Positions 18,484 to 27,004 of a DNA stretch of 60,303 nucleotides are shown here, in pieces. Made by a program: the position numbers and the translations under genes. Source of the DNA: Pseudomonadota bacterium (GTDB lineage: Bacteria > Pseudomonadota > Alphaproteobacteria > Caulobacterales > Caulobacteraceae). Every line of letters starts with the position of its first letter. Position 1 is the stretch's first letter. Below the pieces are notes generated by a model. The model saw nothing but the letters and a program-made list of their open reading frames with translations. It searched no databases and was not told where the DNA came from. The stretch lies in the NCBI GenBank assembly GCA_021808285.1, contig JAKBBV010000013.1, positions 1 to 60,303 of the forward strand, written 5' to 3'.

Positions 18484-18894
18484 ATGCGCCACGGATACGC
18501 GCACCGCAAACTCGGCCGCACCTCGGCCCATCGCACCGCTATGTTCGCCAATATGTCGGCGAGTCTGATCAAGCACGAGCAGATCGTTACGACCCTGCCC
18601 AAGGCCAAGGAGCTGCGCCCCTTCGTCGAGAAGCTGGTCACCCTGGCCAAGCGCGGCGATCTTCACGCTCGCCGAATCGCCATTTCCCGCGTGCGCGACG
18701 TGGATCAGGTGGGCAAGCTCTTCGCGACCCTCGGCCCGCGCTATAAGTCCCGCGAGGGCGGCTATATCCGGGTGCTCAAGGCGGGTTTCCGTCACGGCGA
18801 CAATGCGCCCATGGCGGTGATCGAGTTCGTTGACCGCGACGTCTCGGCCAAGGGCAAGGACTCCGGCCCGGTCCAGGCCGCTAGCGCCGAATAA
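18484..18894 (+). CDS. rplQ: 50S ribosomal protein L17
   Basis: L17 lies near the tunnel exit. ATG 18484 gives 136 residues starting [17 protein letters not shown], the family signature. It includes [17 protein letters not shown]. It is the last gene of the ribosomal block and is followed by a terminator 24 bp downstream. Confidence 0.97.
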   Translation: MRHGYAHRKLGRTSAHRTAMFANMSASLIKHEQIVTTLPKAKELRPFVEKLVTLAKRGDLHARRIAISRVRDVDQVGKLFATLGPRYKSREGGYIRVLKAGFRHGDNAPMAVIEFVDRDVSAKGKDSGPVQAASAE

Positions 18895-18917
18895 GGCGTC
18901 TTTTATCGTCGGTCATT

Positions 18918-18950
18918 ACGCCGCCTTCGGATCGAGGGCGGCGTTTCATT
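18918..18950 (+). terminator. Intrinsic terminator after rplQ
   Basis: ACGCCGCC (18918-18925) and GGCGGCGT (18937-18944) form a perfect 8-bp stem with an 11-nt loop, followed by the T-rich TTCATT. It is well placed to end the alpha operon transcript. Confidence 0.75.
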
Positions 18951-18957
18951 TGACTCT

Positions 18958-18981
18958 ATAGTTGCAAGAGAGCGCAATTAT
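18958..18981 (+). promoter_or_regulatory. Inverted repeat, probable ArsR-family operator
   Basis: ATAGTTGC (18958-18965) and GCAATTAT (18974-18981) form an 8-8-8 inverted repeat, matching at 7 of 8 positions. It lies directly upstream of the small ORF / VOC / ArsR / SRPBCC / MFS genes. ArsR-type repressors bind such dyads and usually control their own operon. Assignment to the ArsR gene at 19619 is inference. Confidence 0.45.
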
Positions 18982-19000
18982 TGTGTAGAAGGGAAAGATC

Positions 19001-19153
19001 ATGCCCGGTGAGGGACGCCCGCGCATCCGATCGTCGCGACTGGCGTTTTGCTATCGCGACCCTAGGGCGGCGTCCGCAGGGCTTGAGGCTGACAGGGATG
19101 ACCTCCTGCGCAGTCCGAACCTTTTGCGATACGTAACGAGGCCTGGTTCATGA
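19001..19153 (+). CDS. Small 50-residue ORF coupled to the VOC gene
   Basis: ATG 19001 follows a good ribosome site (AAGGGA, about 7 nt upstream) and opens a 50-codon frame. The frame ends in a TGA overlapping the VOC start as ATGA, so it is positioned as a translated leader. The peptide begins MPGEGRPRIRSS and contains FCYRDPRAASAGLE. This resembles LFYRDPLAALSWLE at the start of the VOC protein, and 13 bases (CTATCGCGACCCT) are identical at 19051 and 19179 in the same reading phase. It may be a decayed partial duplication of the VOC 5' end, a leader peptide or both. No function is recognised. Confidence 0.4.
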   Translation: MPGEGRPRIRSSRLAFCYRDPRAASAGLEADRDDLLRSPNLLRYVTRPGS

Positions 19154-19617
19154 GTTCGACATTTAGACCGACGCTCTTCTATCGCGACCCTCTGGCGGCC
19201 TTGTCCTGGCTCGAGGAGGCCTTCGGCTTTGAGACCACCCTTCTTGTGACCGACAGCGAGGGACGCGCGTCTCACGTCGAAATGCGATTTGGAGATGGCG
19301 TTCTGAGCCTTGGGGCGGAACTCGAGTCTCGCGCCTTTCTCGGGTCGGCGGTCATGAAGAGCCCGGCGTCGCTGAAGGGACAGGGCACGCAGTTCGTACG
19401 CGTCTCGCTTGACGGCGGAATTGACGAGCACTGCCGGCGCGCCGAGACGGCCGGCGCGCAAATCGTCCAAAGACCCGAAAATCAGTTCTATGGGGCGAGG
19501 GTCTATCGGGCGCTCGACCCGGAAGGGCATGTCTGGGCCTTCGAACAGGAGATGTCGGAGGTTTCGATTCCGGAGATGGAGCGGGCCAGCGGACTGAAGA
19601 TCCAGGCCTCGCTCTGA
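19150..19617 (+). CDS. VOC-family (glyoxalase/PhnB-like) protein
   Basis: This 155-residue protein has the beta-alpha-beta-beta-beta architecture of the vicinal oxygen chelate superfamily. An N-terminal FYRDPLAALSWLEEAFGFE is followed by later strands such as VYRALDPEGHVWAFEQE. Family members include glyoxalase I, bleomycin/fosfomycin resistance proteins and PhnB-like proteins of unknown substrate. A substrate cannot be assigned. It is followed at 1 bp by an ArsR-type regulator and then an SRPBCC gene, a recurrent trio in proteobacteria, and its start overlaps a small upstream ORF. Confidence 0.85.
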   Translation: MSSTFRPTLFYRDPLAALSWLEEAFGFETTLLVTDSEGRASHVEMRFGDGVLSLGAELESRAFLGSAVMKSPASLKGQGTQFVRVSLDGGIDEHCRRAETAGAQIVQRPENQFYGARVYRALDPEGHVWAFEQEMSEVSIPEMERASGLKIQASL

Positions 19618-19618
19618 T

Positions 19619-19942
19619 ATGACGGCGCTGGACCAGACCCTTGCGGCGCTGGCTGATCCCTCACGTCGGGCGATCGTGGATGTTTTGCGTCAGGGGCCGC
19701 GTCCGGCGGGAGAACTGGCCCGGGAGATGGGCATGTCTCCGCCGACCATGAGCCGCGCCTTGCGCGCCCTTCGGGAGGCGGGGTTGGTGGCCGAAAGCCA
19801 TCCTGTGCACGACGCGCGCGTGCGGATTTACGAGCTGCGCGCGGCGCCGATGCAGGAACTCCGCGCCTGGCTTGAAGCCGTGGAGGAGAACTGGGCGACG
19901 CAACTGAGCGCGTTCAAGGCTCACCTGGAGCGGAGGGGCTGA
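19619..19942 (+). CDS. ArsR-family winged-helix transcriptional regulator
   Basis: This 107-residue protein begins MTALDQTLAALADPSRRAIV, followed by LRQGPRPAGELAREM and PTMSRALRALREAGLV, the recognition-helix region of ArsR-type winged helices. No cysteine metal-site motif (CxCxxC) is visible, so a metal ligand is unlikely. The family usually represses its own operon. The inverted repeat at 18958-18981 is a candidate operator. It is sandwiched between VOC and SRPBCC genes with near-zero spacing. Confidence 0.92.
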   Translation: MTALDQTLAALADPSRRAIVDVLRQGPRPAGELAREMGMSPPTMSRALRALREAGLVAESHPVHDARVRIYELRAAPMQELRAWLEAVEENWATQLSAFKAHLERRG

Positions 19943-19943
19943 G

Positions 19944-20438
19944 GTGGCGTCCCGCGTGCTGGTGTCCTTGCGGGTGGCGTCTGATCCCGCACGGGCCTTC
20001 GAGGCGTTCACCGCCGAGATCGGGACCTGGTGGCGGCCAAATCCTCTGTTCGCCTTCACGCCGCGCAGTCCGGGGGTTCTGGCGTTTGAAGGCGGTGCTG
20101 AAGGGCGGCTTATAGAGCGCCTGCCCAGCGGGAAGGCGTTTGAGATCGGGCGGGTGAAGGTCTGGGCGCCGCCTAGGCGACTTGTCTTCTCCTGGCGTCA
20201 GGCAAGCTTCGCCGAGGACCAGGAGACCGAGGTTGAAGTGCGATTCGACCAGGTCGATGACCAGACTCGCGTCACGATAGAGCATCGCGGCTGGGATGGG
20301 GTTCCTCAGGAACATGTGGCCCGGCATGGTTTTCCGCCGGCGGCCTTTCTGCAACGGCACGCGGAGTGGTGGCGCGATCTGCTGGGAAGCCTCAGAGCCT
20401 TCATCGGTCCGGATTCAGGCGAAGAGGGGAAACATTGA
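19944..20438 (+). CDS. SRPBCC-family (AHSA1-like) protein
   Basis: This 164-residue protein starts at GTG 19944, one base after the ArsR gene. It shows the START-like fold pattern of the SRPBCC/AHSA1 family. Segments are PARAFEAFTAEIGTWWRPN near residue 13, then VKVWAPPRRLVFSWR, and a C-terminal helix with WRDLLGSLRAFI. Such proteins bind hydrophobic ligands in a deep cavity. The pairing with ArsR and VOC genes suggests a small-molecule stress response, but the ligand is unknown. The stop overlaps the MFS start. Confidence 0.88.
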   Translation: MASRVLVSLRVASDPARAFEAFTAEIGTWWRPNPLFAFTPRSPGVLAFEGGAEGRLIERLPSGKAFEIGRVKVWAPPRRLVFSWRQASFAEDQETEVEVRFDQVDDQTRVTIEHRGWDGVPQEHVARHGFPPAAFLQRHAEWWRDLLGSLRAFIGPDSGEEGKH

Positions 20439-21706
20439 TGTCAGGGGACGTGGGGCCGCCGGAGAGGCCGATGGGGCGAGGGCGCGCGGCCTTCGGCTTC
20501 ATTTTCGCCGCGTCGCTGATCAATTCCATTTCGTTCGGCATTATGATTCCGATCCTGCCCAACCTCATAAAGGCCATGAGCGGGGGCGATACGGCCTCGG
20601 CCTCGACCTGGAACGCGCTCTTCGCCACGGCCTGGGGACTGATGCAGTTCCTCTGCGGCCCGATTCTGGGCGCCCTGTCAGACCGTTATGGCCGCCGTCC
20701 GGTTCTGCTCATTTCCATTTTTGGACTCTTTGGCGATTTCCTTTTCATGGCCTTCGCGCCCACTCTGGCCTGGCTGTTCCTGGGTCGTCTCCTCAACGGC
20801 ATCACCGCCTCGAGCTTCTCGACTGCGAACGCCTATGTGGCGGATATCATTCCACCCGAGAAACGCGCCCGACGGTTTGGTCTTCTGGGATCCGCCTTCG
20901 GCGTCGGATTCATCGTCGGCCCCACAATCGGGGGGCTCCTTGGAGAGCACAATCTGCGCCTGCCATTCCTCGCGGCCGCGGGACTTTGCCTCATCAACGG
21001 CCTCTATGGCCTGTTGGTCCTTCCCGAGTCTCTGCCGGTTGAGCGCCGCTCTTCGCGTGTGAACTGGAGCCGGGCCAATCCGATGGGGGCGCTGGATTTC
21101 CTGCGACGGGCCCGGGGCGTGCGGGGAATGGCGGCGGTCAATCTCTGCCAGCAGCTCGGATTCAACGTCCTGCCGACGATCTTCGTTCTCTATACCGGCT
21201 ACCGTTACGGTTGGACGCCCCGGACTCTGGGCTTCGTCTTCATGGCCACGGGCATCAGCCAGATCCTGGTTCAGGCGGTCCTGGTCGGGCCCGTTGTCAA
21301 TCGCATCGGCGAACGCGGCGCGGTGCTGCTCGGCGCGGGGATGGGTTCGCTTGCCTTCGTTGTCTACGCCCTGGCGCCGAATGGCCTTGTCTATCTGGTT
21401 GGCATACCGATTTACGCCATGTCGGGCTTTCTGCAGCCCGGCCTCATGGGCCTCATGACCGCGCGCGTCGGGCCGGCGCAGCAGGGGCGGCTGCAGGGCG
21501 CGCTGCAGAGTCTTCAGGGCATAGCCTCCTTCACCGCCCCCTCGTTCTTTGGCCTCACCTTCGCCTGGGCCGTGCGTCACAATGCGACACTGCATCTGCC
21601 GGGCCTGCCTATTCTCGCCTCGGCCCTCCTCTTCGCCCTGGGGTTCTGCATAAGCCTTGTCGTGGCCAGGTCCGCCCCCTCCCCAGAGGCCGTGGCTCTG
21701 GGCTAA
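20438..21706 (+). CDS. MFS transporter, TetA-like drug:H+ antiporter family
   Basis: The ATG at 20438 overlaps the SRPBCC stop (TGATG) and is preceded by GAGGGG, giving 422 residues. The protein has about 12 hydrophobic segments. Motif A is seen as [16 protein letters not shown] between helices 2 and 3. The early segment [11 protein letters not shown] resembles TetA-type antiporters. It is probably an inner-membrane exporter co-transcribed with the VOC-ArsR-SRPBCC genes. Tetracycline as substrate is not implied; related chromosomal copies have various or unknown substrates. Confidence 0.9.
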   Translation: MSGDVGPPERPMGRGRAAFGFIFAASLINSISFGIMIPILPNLIKAMSGGDTASASTWNALFATAWGLMQFLCGPILGALSDRYGRRPVLLISIFGLFGDFLFMAFAPTLAWLFLGRLLNGITASSFSTANAYVADIIPPEKRARRFGLLGSAFGVGFIVGPTIGGLLGEHNLRLPFLAAAGLCLINGLYGLLVLPESLPVERRSSRVNWSRANPMGALDFLRRARGVRGMAAVNLCQQLGFNVLPTIFVLYTGYRYGWTPRTLGFVFMATGISQILVQAVLVGPVVNRIGERGAVLLGAGMGSLAFVVYALAPNGLVYLVGIPIYAMSGFLQPGLMGLMTARVGPAQQGRLQGALQSLQGIASFTAPSFFGLTFAWAVRHNATLHLPGLPILASALLFALGFCISLVVARSAPSPEAVALG

Positions 21707-21801
21707 AGATAGGTCGCGGCAGGCGTCGGAGGGCTCGCATCCTGGCTGCAGATGACGGAACCGCGTTGTCGCCAGTGCGGCGAGGAAGGGATTGTGGCGC
21801 C

Positions 21802-23199
21802 ATGACCTTAGCGAATTGGGCTCAGAGACACGGAGCCGTTCTTGGGGGCGCCTTGATCCTGGCCGGAGCCGTGCCGGGGTATGCCGACCCGCCGGGCGTT
21901 CCTGTAAGCCGCGCTGAGATCGCGCTCAGTTTTGCGCCCCTCGTCAAGTCCGCCGCTCCGGCTGTGGTCAATGTCTACTCAAAGCGTATGGTGCGGGCCC
22001 AGGTGGATCCTTTCTGGTCGCTGTTCATGGGCGGCGCCCTAGAGCGATCGCGCATGGAGCAGTCCCTCGGATCAGGGTCCATCGTCCGGTCGGATGGCGT
22101 CATCCTCACCAATCACCACAATATCGCCAATGCGACCGAGATTCGCGTGGTGACGGCGGACCGGCGCGAATGGCCCGCCAAGGTTCTGCTTGATGACCCG
22201 CGCGCCGACCTCGCCGTGCTCAAGATCGACTCCAAGGGCGAAAAGCTGCCGGTCATTCCCATCGACGCCTCGGGTCATCCTGCGGTGGGCGATCTGGTTC
22301 TAGCTATCGGCGATCCGTTTGGCGTGGGACAGACCGTGACCAACGGCATCGTCTCGGCGCTGGCGCGTTCGGATGTGGGCATCAACGACTATGCCTTTTT
22401 CATTCAGACCGATGCGGCCATCAATCCGGGCAATTCCGGCGGCCCGCTCGTGGATATGAAGGGCGATCTCATCGGCGTGAACACGGCCATTCTGTCCAGC
22501 TCCGGCGCCTCCGCCGGCATCGGCTTCGCCATCCCCGCGGCCATGGCCCAACAGGTTCTCGACGCAGCTCTGGCGGGCGAGTCCCATGTGGTGCGCCCCT
22601 GGCTTGGCGCGCGCACTCAGAGCCTCACCGCGGAGATGGCCCAGAGCTTCGGCCTCGCCGCCGCCATGGGGGTGGTGGTCGCCGATATCTGGCCCGAGGG
22701 ACCGGCGGCGCGGGCAGGTCTGAAGTCCGGCGACGTGATCCTGGCGGTGGATGGCGAGCCGGTCGATGACGCCGGAGCGCTCAACTACATGATCGGCACG
22801 CGTCGCCCGGGAGAGACCGCCAGGCTCAAGGTCCGGCGCGACGGCCGCACGCTCGATCTCCCCCTGATGATCGCCCGGCCGCCGGCGACGCCGCCCCGCG
22901 ATGAACGGGTCCTGCAGGGGGCCAATCCGCTGGCCGGCGCCACAGTGGTCAATCTCTCGCCGCTGACGGCGCAGGAAGAGGGCGTCGATCCCTTTGTCCA
23001 CGGTGTGATCGTCACAGCCCTCGGTGATGGCTATGCGCAGTCCATCGGCCTCAAGGTCGGCGACATCGTCCGCGCGGTCAATGGAACGCCGACGCAGACG
23101 ACGGGCGCACTGGCCGCCGCGCTCGCCGAGCGAGGGCGCGGCTGGTCGTTGACGATTCAGCGCGGCGATCAGGTCATCCACGCCCAGTTCGGCGGCTGA
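21802..23199 (+). CDS. Periplasmic HtrA/DegP-like serine protease with two PDZ domains
   Basis: ATG 21802 gives 465 residues with an N-terminal export signal (hydrophobic residues ~11-28). Upstream extension of the frame would run antiparallel to sense through the MFS gene and is rejected. The trypsin-like domain has the triad His106 (ILTNHHNI), Asp136 (RADLAVLK) and Ser212 (NPGNSGGPL). Two PDZ regions follow, about 265-355 (AGLKSGDVILAVDGEP) and 390-460 (IGLKVGDIVRAVNGTP). HtrA proteases degrade or chaperone misfolded periplasmic proteins. The 95-bp gap after the MFS gene leaves it unclear whether they share a transcript. Confidence 0.93.
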   Translation: MTLANWAQRHGAVLGGALILAGAVPGYADPPGVPVSRAEIALSFAPLVKSAAPAVVNVYSKRMVRAQVDPFWSLFMGGALERSRMEQSLGSGSIVRSDGVILTNHHNIANATEIRVVTADRREWPAKVLLDDPRADLAVLKIDSKGEKLPVIPIDASGHPAVGDLVLAIGDPFGVGQTVTNGIVSALARSDVGINDYAFFIQTDAAINPGNSGGPLVDMKGDLIGVNTAILSSSGASAGIGFAIPAAMAQQVLDAALAGESHVVRPWLGARTQSLTAEMAQSFGLAAAMGVVVADIWPEGPAARAGLKSGDVILAVDGEPVDDAGALNYMIGTRRPGETARLKVRRDGRTLDLPLMIARPPATPPRDERVLQGANPLAGATVVNLSPLTAQEEGVDPFVHGVIVTALGDGYAQSIGLKVGDIVRAVNGTPTQTTGALAAALAERGRGWSLTIQRGDQVIHAQFGG

Positions 23200-23205
23200 A
23201 CTCGC

Positions 23206-24726
23206 TCAGGACGCCTGAACGATCTGTCGCAGCTCGGAATACGGGTCCGCGATGACCCGGCTTTCGATGTCAAAGACCAGGGTGGCGCGGCGGTTCGCAT
23301 CGTACCTTGGCCACGGCGTCAGGCCGGCGACGTTGGGATCTCCTGTGCGGGCGAAGGCCAGCCAGGCGCTGGACATCTGATCGGCGAGGCGCTGGGGATC
23401 CTCGCCGCGGCCGACGAAGTTGCGCGCCACCTCCACATTGTCGAAGACCAGTGGAATCTCGATCGCATGGGGCGAACGGAGGCGGCCTCGCGCCACGGGT
23501 GTCTCCCAGGTCAGCAGATACATCCAGACGCCGGCGTCTTGGGCCGCCTTGCGCTCGGCAAGGGTGATCGAGCCCTTCCACATGCCGCCCGCCGTGGCCG
23601 CCGCCGTGGCGAGGTGAGTCTCCGAATAGTCCGGGAAGGCGCGCCTTAGGGCCGCAAGAAGCTGAACGCCGCGGCCCGGCGCGGCCGCCTCGGCATGTTT
23701 GAGCGCATCCTCCTCGGTGAAGGCCCCGAACCGCGGATGGGTGAACATGAACAGCGTCGACTCGTCCTTGTTGGTCCCGATGATCAGAGGGATGTCCGCC
23801 GCCAAGGGTGTGGCGTCGGGATCGAAGGGATCGCGGGTGAGGGCGGCGCCGTCCAGGACCGGCGCAAACAGGCGCATGACATCGCCAGGGAGCGCCGCGC
23901 TGGTGCGCGAGAGAACCTCGGCGGGAACAGCGGCCAGGGCCTCGGGCGTCGACACATCCAGAGCCTGAAGAAGCACCCGCGCGGTGGCCGCCGCGTCCGC
24001 CCTCGGCTTGGCCCGAAGACCGGGGCCGCTCTGGATGATGGCCTTGTGGAACAGGCCCTTCGCCGCAGGCATGGCCATGAGCAGTGAGACCTTCCAGCCG
24101 CCGCCGCTCTCGCCGAACAGGGTGACGTTCGCCGGATCGCCGCCAAAGGCCGCGATATTGTCGCGCACCCATTCCAGGGCCAGGACGAGGTCGAGCATCC
24201 CGGCCATGCCAGAGGAGGCGTAGTCCGGTCCGAACGCCTCGCCCAGGTGCAGATATCCGAACACATTGAGACGATGGTTGACGGTGACGATCACGGCATC
24301 GCCCTTCCGGGCCAGCGCGCCTCCATCGTACATCGCCGCCCCGCCAGACCCATTGGCGAAGCCGCCGCCATGGAGCCAGACCATGACCGGACGCTTGGCC
24401 TCGTCCAGGCCCGGTGTCCAGAGGTTGAGGAACAGGCAGTCTTCGGAAGAGGCCGGCTCGTCGGGCGCTGGCGGATCGCCAGGGGAGGTCCGTCGCTCGC
24501 CGGGGGCGAGGCCTGACTGGATCGCCGGGGCGCCATAGGCCACCGCAGGAAGGGGCTCCTTCCAGGGTCCGGGAGGCGAGGGCGGCTTGAACCGGGCGAG
24601 GCCCGTGGGCGCCGCGCCGTAGCGCAGCCCTTTGAAGACCTTCAAGCCGGGGTCCTCGTAGCCGACGACCGGTCCGTTCCGAGTGGAGACCGGCGGTGTG
24701 TGCGCCGCCGCCAGATCATTCGCCAT
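23206..24726 (-). CDS. Type-B carboxylesterase/lipase family protein
   Basis: This 506-residue alpha/beta hydrolase has the oxyanion-hole motif MVWLHGGGFANGSGG and the nucleophile elbow VTLFGESGGG. A C-terminal SPHAIEIPLVFDN supplies the catalytic His as in the carboxylesterase family. No signal peptide is obvious, so it is probably cytoplasmic. It would hydrolyse carboxylic esters of unknown structure. It is convergent with the HtrA-like gene (6 bp apart) and upstream of a GST-like gene on the same strand. Confidence 0.93.
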   Translation of the reverse strand: MANDLAAAHTPPVSTRNGPVVGYEDPGLKVFKGLRYGAAPTGLARFKPPSPPGPWKEPLPAVAYGAPAIQSGLAPGERRTSPGDPPAPDEPASSEDCLFLNLWTPGLDEAKRPVMVWLHGGGFANGSGGAAMYDGGALARKGDAVIVTVNHRLNVFGYLHLGEAFGPDYASSGMAGMLDLVLALEWVRDNIAAFGGDPANVTLFGESGGGWKVSLLMAMPAAKGLFHKAIIQSGPGLRAKPRADAAATARVLLQALDVSTPEALAAVPAEVLSRTSAALPGDVMRLFAPVLDGAALTRDPFDPDATPLAADIPLIIGTNKDESTLFMFTHPRFGAFTEEDALKHAEAAAPGRGVQLLAALRRAFPDYSETHLATAAATAGGMWKGSITLAERKAAQDAGVWMYLLTWETPVARGRLRSPHAIEIPLVFDNVEVARNFVGRGEDPQRLADQMSSAWLAFARTGDPNVAGLTPWPRYDANRRATLVFDIESRVIADPYSELRQIVQAS

Positions 24727-24847
24727 TCCGCGTCTCCATGCCGTTCGCCTCTCAACCGGGCGCTGGCATCATCTGGGCTTGGAAATGCGAGCCTGACAAG
24801 GTCAGAGCGGTGACGTCGAGGCGCTCCAAGCCGATGTGCGATCAGGC

Positions 24848-25774
24848 TCAGCCCGGGTGGGCGACATAGCCGACGCGTGGGAAATGCAGCTGTATCCGGC
24901 CGAGCTCAGAGGTTTCACGCGACATCACCAGGCGATCTGGGGTCGTGGCGACGAGCGTCCCGGCTATGGGGTCTCGGCCGTAGTCATCGGCGGCGACGAT
25001 CACGGCGGCGCCCGGAGCCAGCCCCAGAGGATCGCGCGGATCATGAATGGGGGCCGGTCCGGGTTCGGCGTCCCGGGCGGCGGCCAGGGCCTCGGCGCCG
25101 CTGGCCTCTGAGCGCAGGCCATAGCCTAAAGCGGCGATCCGCCGACGCCAGACGGCCAAGTGGTCGAAACCGTCAAGCAATTCCGATGCGACCGCGGGAA
25201 AGGCCCCGCCCAGCCACCAGATGTTCATGTGCGCGCAGACGTCCGCCAGGGTCGGGGTCTCTCCCAGCAGGAAGGCCGTCCCGGCGGTGGTCAGGGCCTG
25301 CTCGATCCAGGCGGCGTGTCCGCGCCACTGGGCGCGCATCGGCGTCGCCGCAGCCTTCATAGCCGCCACGTCGAAGGGACGTCCGGAGAGTTTCTCGCGA
25401 TCGGCGACGAAGGCGGGGTCGATGCGATCCCCAATCAGGCCAAAGACCACCGCGACCGTGGTCTGGAACCACAGCCGGTCGCTCCACAGATTGATCGCGA
25501 AGGCGGGGCCGACGACGCCAGGAGGCTCTGGCAGGCGCCGCTCAATCTCAGCGAGCGCCATCTGACTGTCGATATAGATGTCGGCGCCGATCTGCATAAC
25601 CGGCGCCCGGCGATAGCCCCCGGTCAGGGGCGTCAGATCCGGTTTGGGCGCCATGTTGGGGGTAACGACCGAACGCCAAGCCGCGCCCTTCAGCCCCAGA
25701 AAGGCGCGAACCTTTTCGGAAAAGGGCGAGGCGTCATAGTGGTGCAGGACGATCTCGTCCGGTCCGATGGTCAC
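24848..25774 (-). CDS. Glutathione S-transferase-like protein with C-terminal extension
   Basis: I place the start at GTG 25774 because the thioredoxin-fold N-terminus (IVLHHYDASPFSEKVRAFL) follows immediately, and longer frames run through the ferritin-like gene. The 308-residue protein has a GST N-domain (residues ~5-80, with SPFSEKVR at the glutathione-site position) and an all-helical C-domain (~90-225, ETPTLADVCAHMNIWWLG). About 75 extra residues beyond the GST fold contain AAVIVAADDYGRDPIAG; I do not recognise that part. It follows the diiron gene by 34 bp, so may be in its operon. Confidence 0.82.
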   Translation of the reverse strand: MTIGPDEIVLHHYDASPFSEKVRAFLGLKGAAWRSVVTPNMAPKPDLTPLTGGYRRAPVMQIGADIYIDSQMALAEIERRLPEPPGVVGPAFAINLWSDRLWFQTTVAVVFGLIGDRIDPAFVADREKLSGRPFDVAAMKAAATPMRAQWRGHAAWIEQALTTAGTAFLLGETPTLADVCAHMNIWWLGGAFPAVASELLDGFDHLAVWRRRIAALGYGLRSEASGAEALAAARDAEPGPAPIHDPRDPLGLAPGAAVIVAADDYGRDPIAGTLVATTPDRLVMSRETSELGRIQLHFPRVGYVAHPG

Positions 25775-25808
25775 GGCTCGCGGGTCCTTGAAGCGTGGCG
25801 CCGCAGGA

Positions 25809-26897
25809 TCAGGCGGTCTGCAGGGTGCGGGCGCGGTCGGCGACGCTCGCGACATAGGCGCGACGGGCGTCGAAGTCCTTGGCGATGTCGTTGTCCGCAT
25901 CCTGAAGGGCCTGAACGTCGCTGTCGGCATAGGCCAAGATGCCCATGGTCTCGTAGCCATTGCGGATGGTGTCACCCCAAAGCCCGATGTCCTTCACGAT
26001 CGGCACGATGCGCGTGAACAGGCTGGAGCGGAACAGCTGCATGAAGCCGGAGTCATACATGTGCTCGGCGCACTTGACGGGATCGAGGCCGAGGCGCTTC
26101 CACACCTCCACGGCGTCGAACCGGTCTCTCATCAGGTAACAGGCCTCCAGAAGGAACTCTTCGCGTTCGTCGCGTTCCGCCTGGGTCAAGGTGGGGTAAT
26201 AGTCGCGCAGGGCCAGACGTCCGAAGGCCACATGCCGGCTCTCATCCTGCATCACATTGGCCTTGACCGCCGCCGCCAGAGGGTTCTGGGCATGGTCGCG
26301 GATCTGCTGGAAGGCCGCGAGGGCCAGGCCCTCGATCACCACCTGCATGCCCAGATAGGTCATGTCCCAACGGCTGTCGCGCAGGACCTGATCGATCAAC
26401 TCCTGAAGCGGCGCCGTCATGGGATAGGCCACGCGGAATTTTTCCAGGAGACGCTTATAGCTTTCCACATGGCGCGCCTCGTCGATCACCTGGGTCGAGG
26501 CGTAGAACTTGGAATCGATATCGGGAACCTGGGTGACGATCTTGGCCGCGCAGATCAGGGCGCCCTGTTCGCCCTGCATGAACTGGGAAATCTGCCAGCC
26601 CTGGAAGTGCCGGCGCACGGTCGCCTTTTCCTGGCGCGACATGGCCTCGTACTGAGCCATTCCGGAGATCGGCAGCATGGCCTCGGGAAGCTGCTCGGGA
26701 TTGTCCTCATCCAGCTCTTGCGACCAGTCGATCCGGCTCTCGGCGTTCCACTGCATCTCTATCCCCTTGCGATAGAGACCCATCATGGCCGCCCGGCCGT
26801 CGTCGTAATCCCAGTTGAAATTGACATCGAAATCCTGCGGGACGGCGTAGGTCGAGCCTTCGGGCGGGATCGCGTAGATCTGTTTCAAGGCGGGCAT
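25809..26897 (-). CDS. Ferritin-like diiron-carboxylate protein (probable oxygenase or oxidase)
   Basis: The ATG at 26897 follows an AAGGGAG site and gives 362 residues. The helical core carries carboxylate/histidine motifs arranged as in ferritin-like diiron oxygenases: GEQGALICAA, later DEARHVESY, then IEGLALAAF and DESRHVAF, i.e. two ExxH motifs plus two lone Glu. R2-like oxidases, AurF and related hydroxylases use this layout. It lies 107 bp downstream of a CYP153 gene on the same strand. The substrate is unknown; oxidation of a lipid or hydrocarbon is plausible from context only. Confidence 0.82.
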   Translation of the reverse strand: MPALKQIYAIPPEGSTYAVPQDFDVNFNWDYDDGRAAMMGLYRKGIEMQWNAESRIDWSQELDEDNPEQLPEAMLPISGMAQYEAMSRQEKATVRRHFQGWQISQFMQGEQGALICAAKIVTQVPDIDSKFYASTQVIDEARHVESYKRLLEKFRVAYPMTAPLQELIDQVLRDSRWDMTYLGMQVVIEGLALAAFQQIRDHAQNPLAAAVKANVMQDESRHVAFGRLALRDYYPTLTQAERDEREEFLLEACYLMRDRFDAVEVWKRLGLDPVKCAEHMYDSGFMQLFRSSLFTRIVPIVKDIGLWGDTIRNGYETMGILAYADSDVQALQDADNDIAKDFDARRAYVASVADRARTLQTA

Positions 26898-27004
26898 GGT
26901 CGCTCCCTTCGCCGGCGCCCCCCGGTCGCGTGCGGGCGCTCTTGAGGGCATTGATACGCTGTTGATGACGGCTGTCACGCGGCGCCGCACAAAGCTCGCG
27001 GTCC

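Noticed and set aside
17304-18650. Long open frame (448 codons) antisense to rpoA
   Set aside because: GC-rich codon bias opens the complementary frame; the product shows no domain, and the sense strand encodes unmistakable RpoA.
21211-21801. 5' extension of the HtrA-like gene into the MFS gene
   Set aside because: The extra ~197 residues are the out-of-frame translation of the MFS transporter; ATG 21802 has a ribosome site and is followed by a signal peptide.
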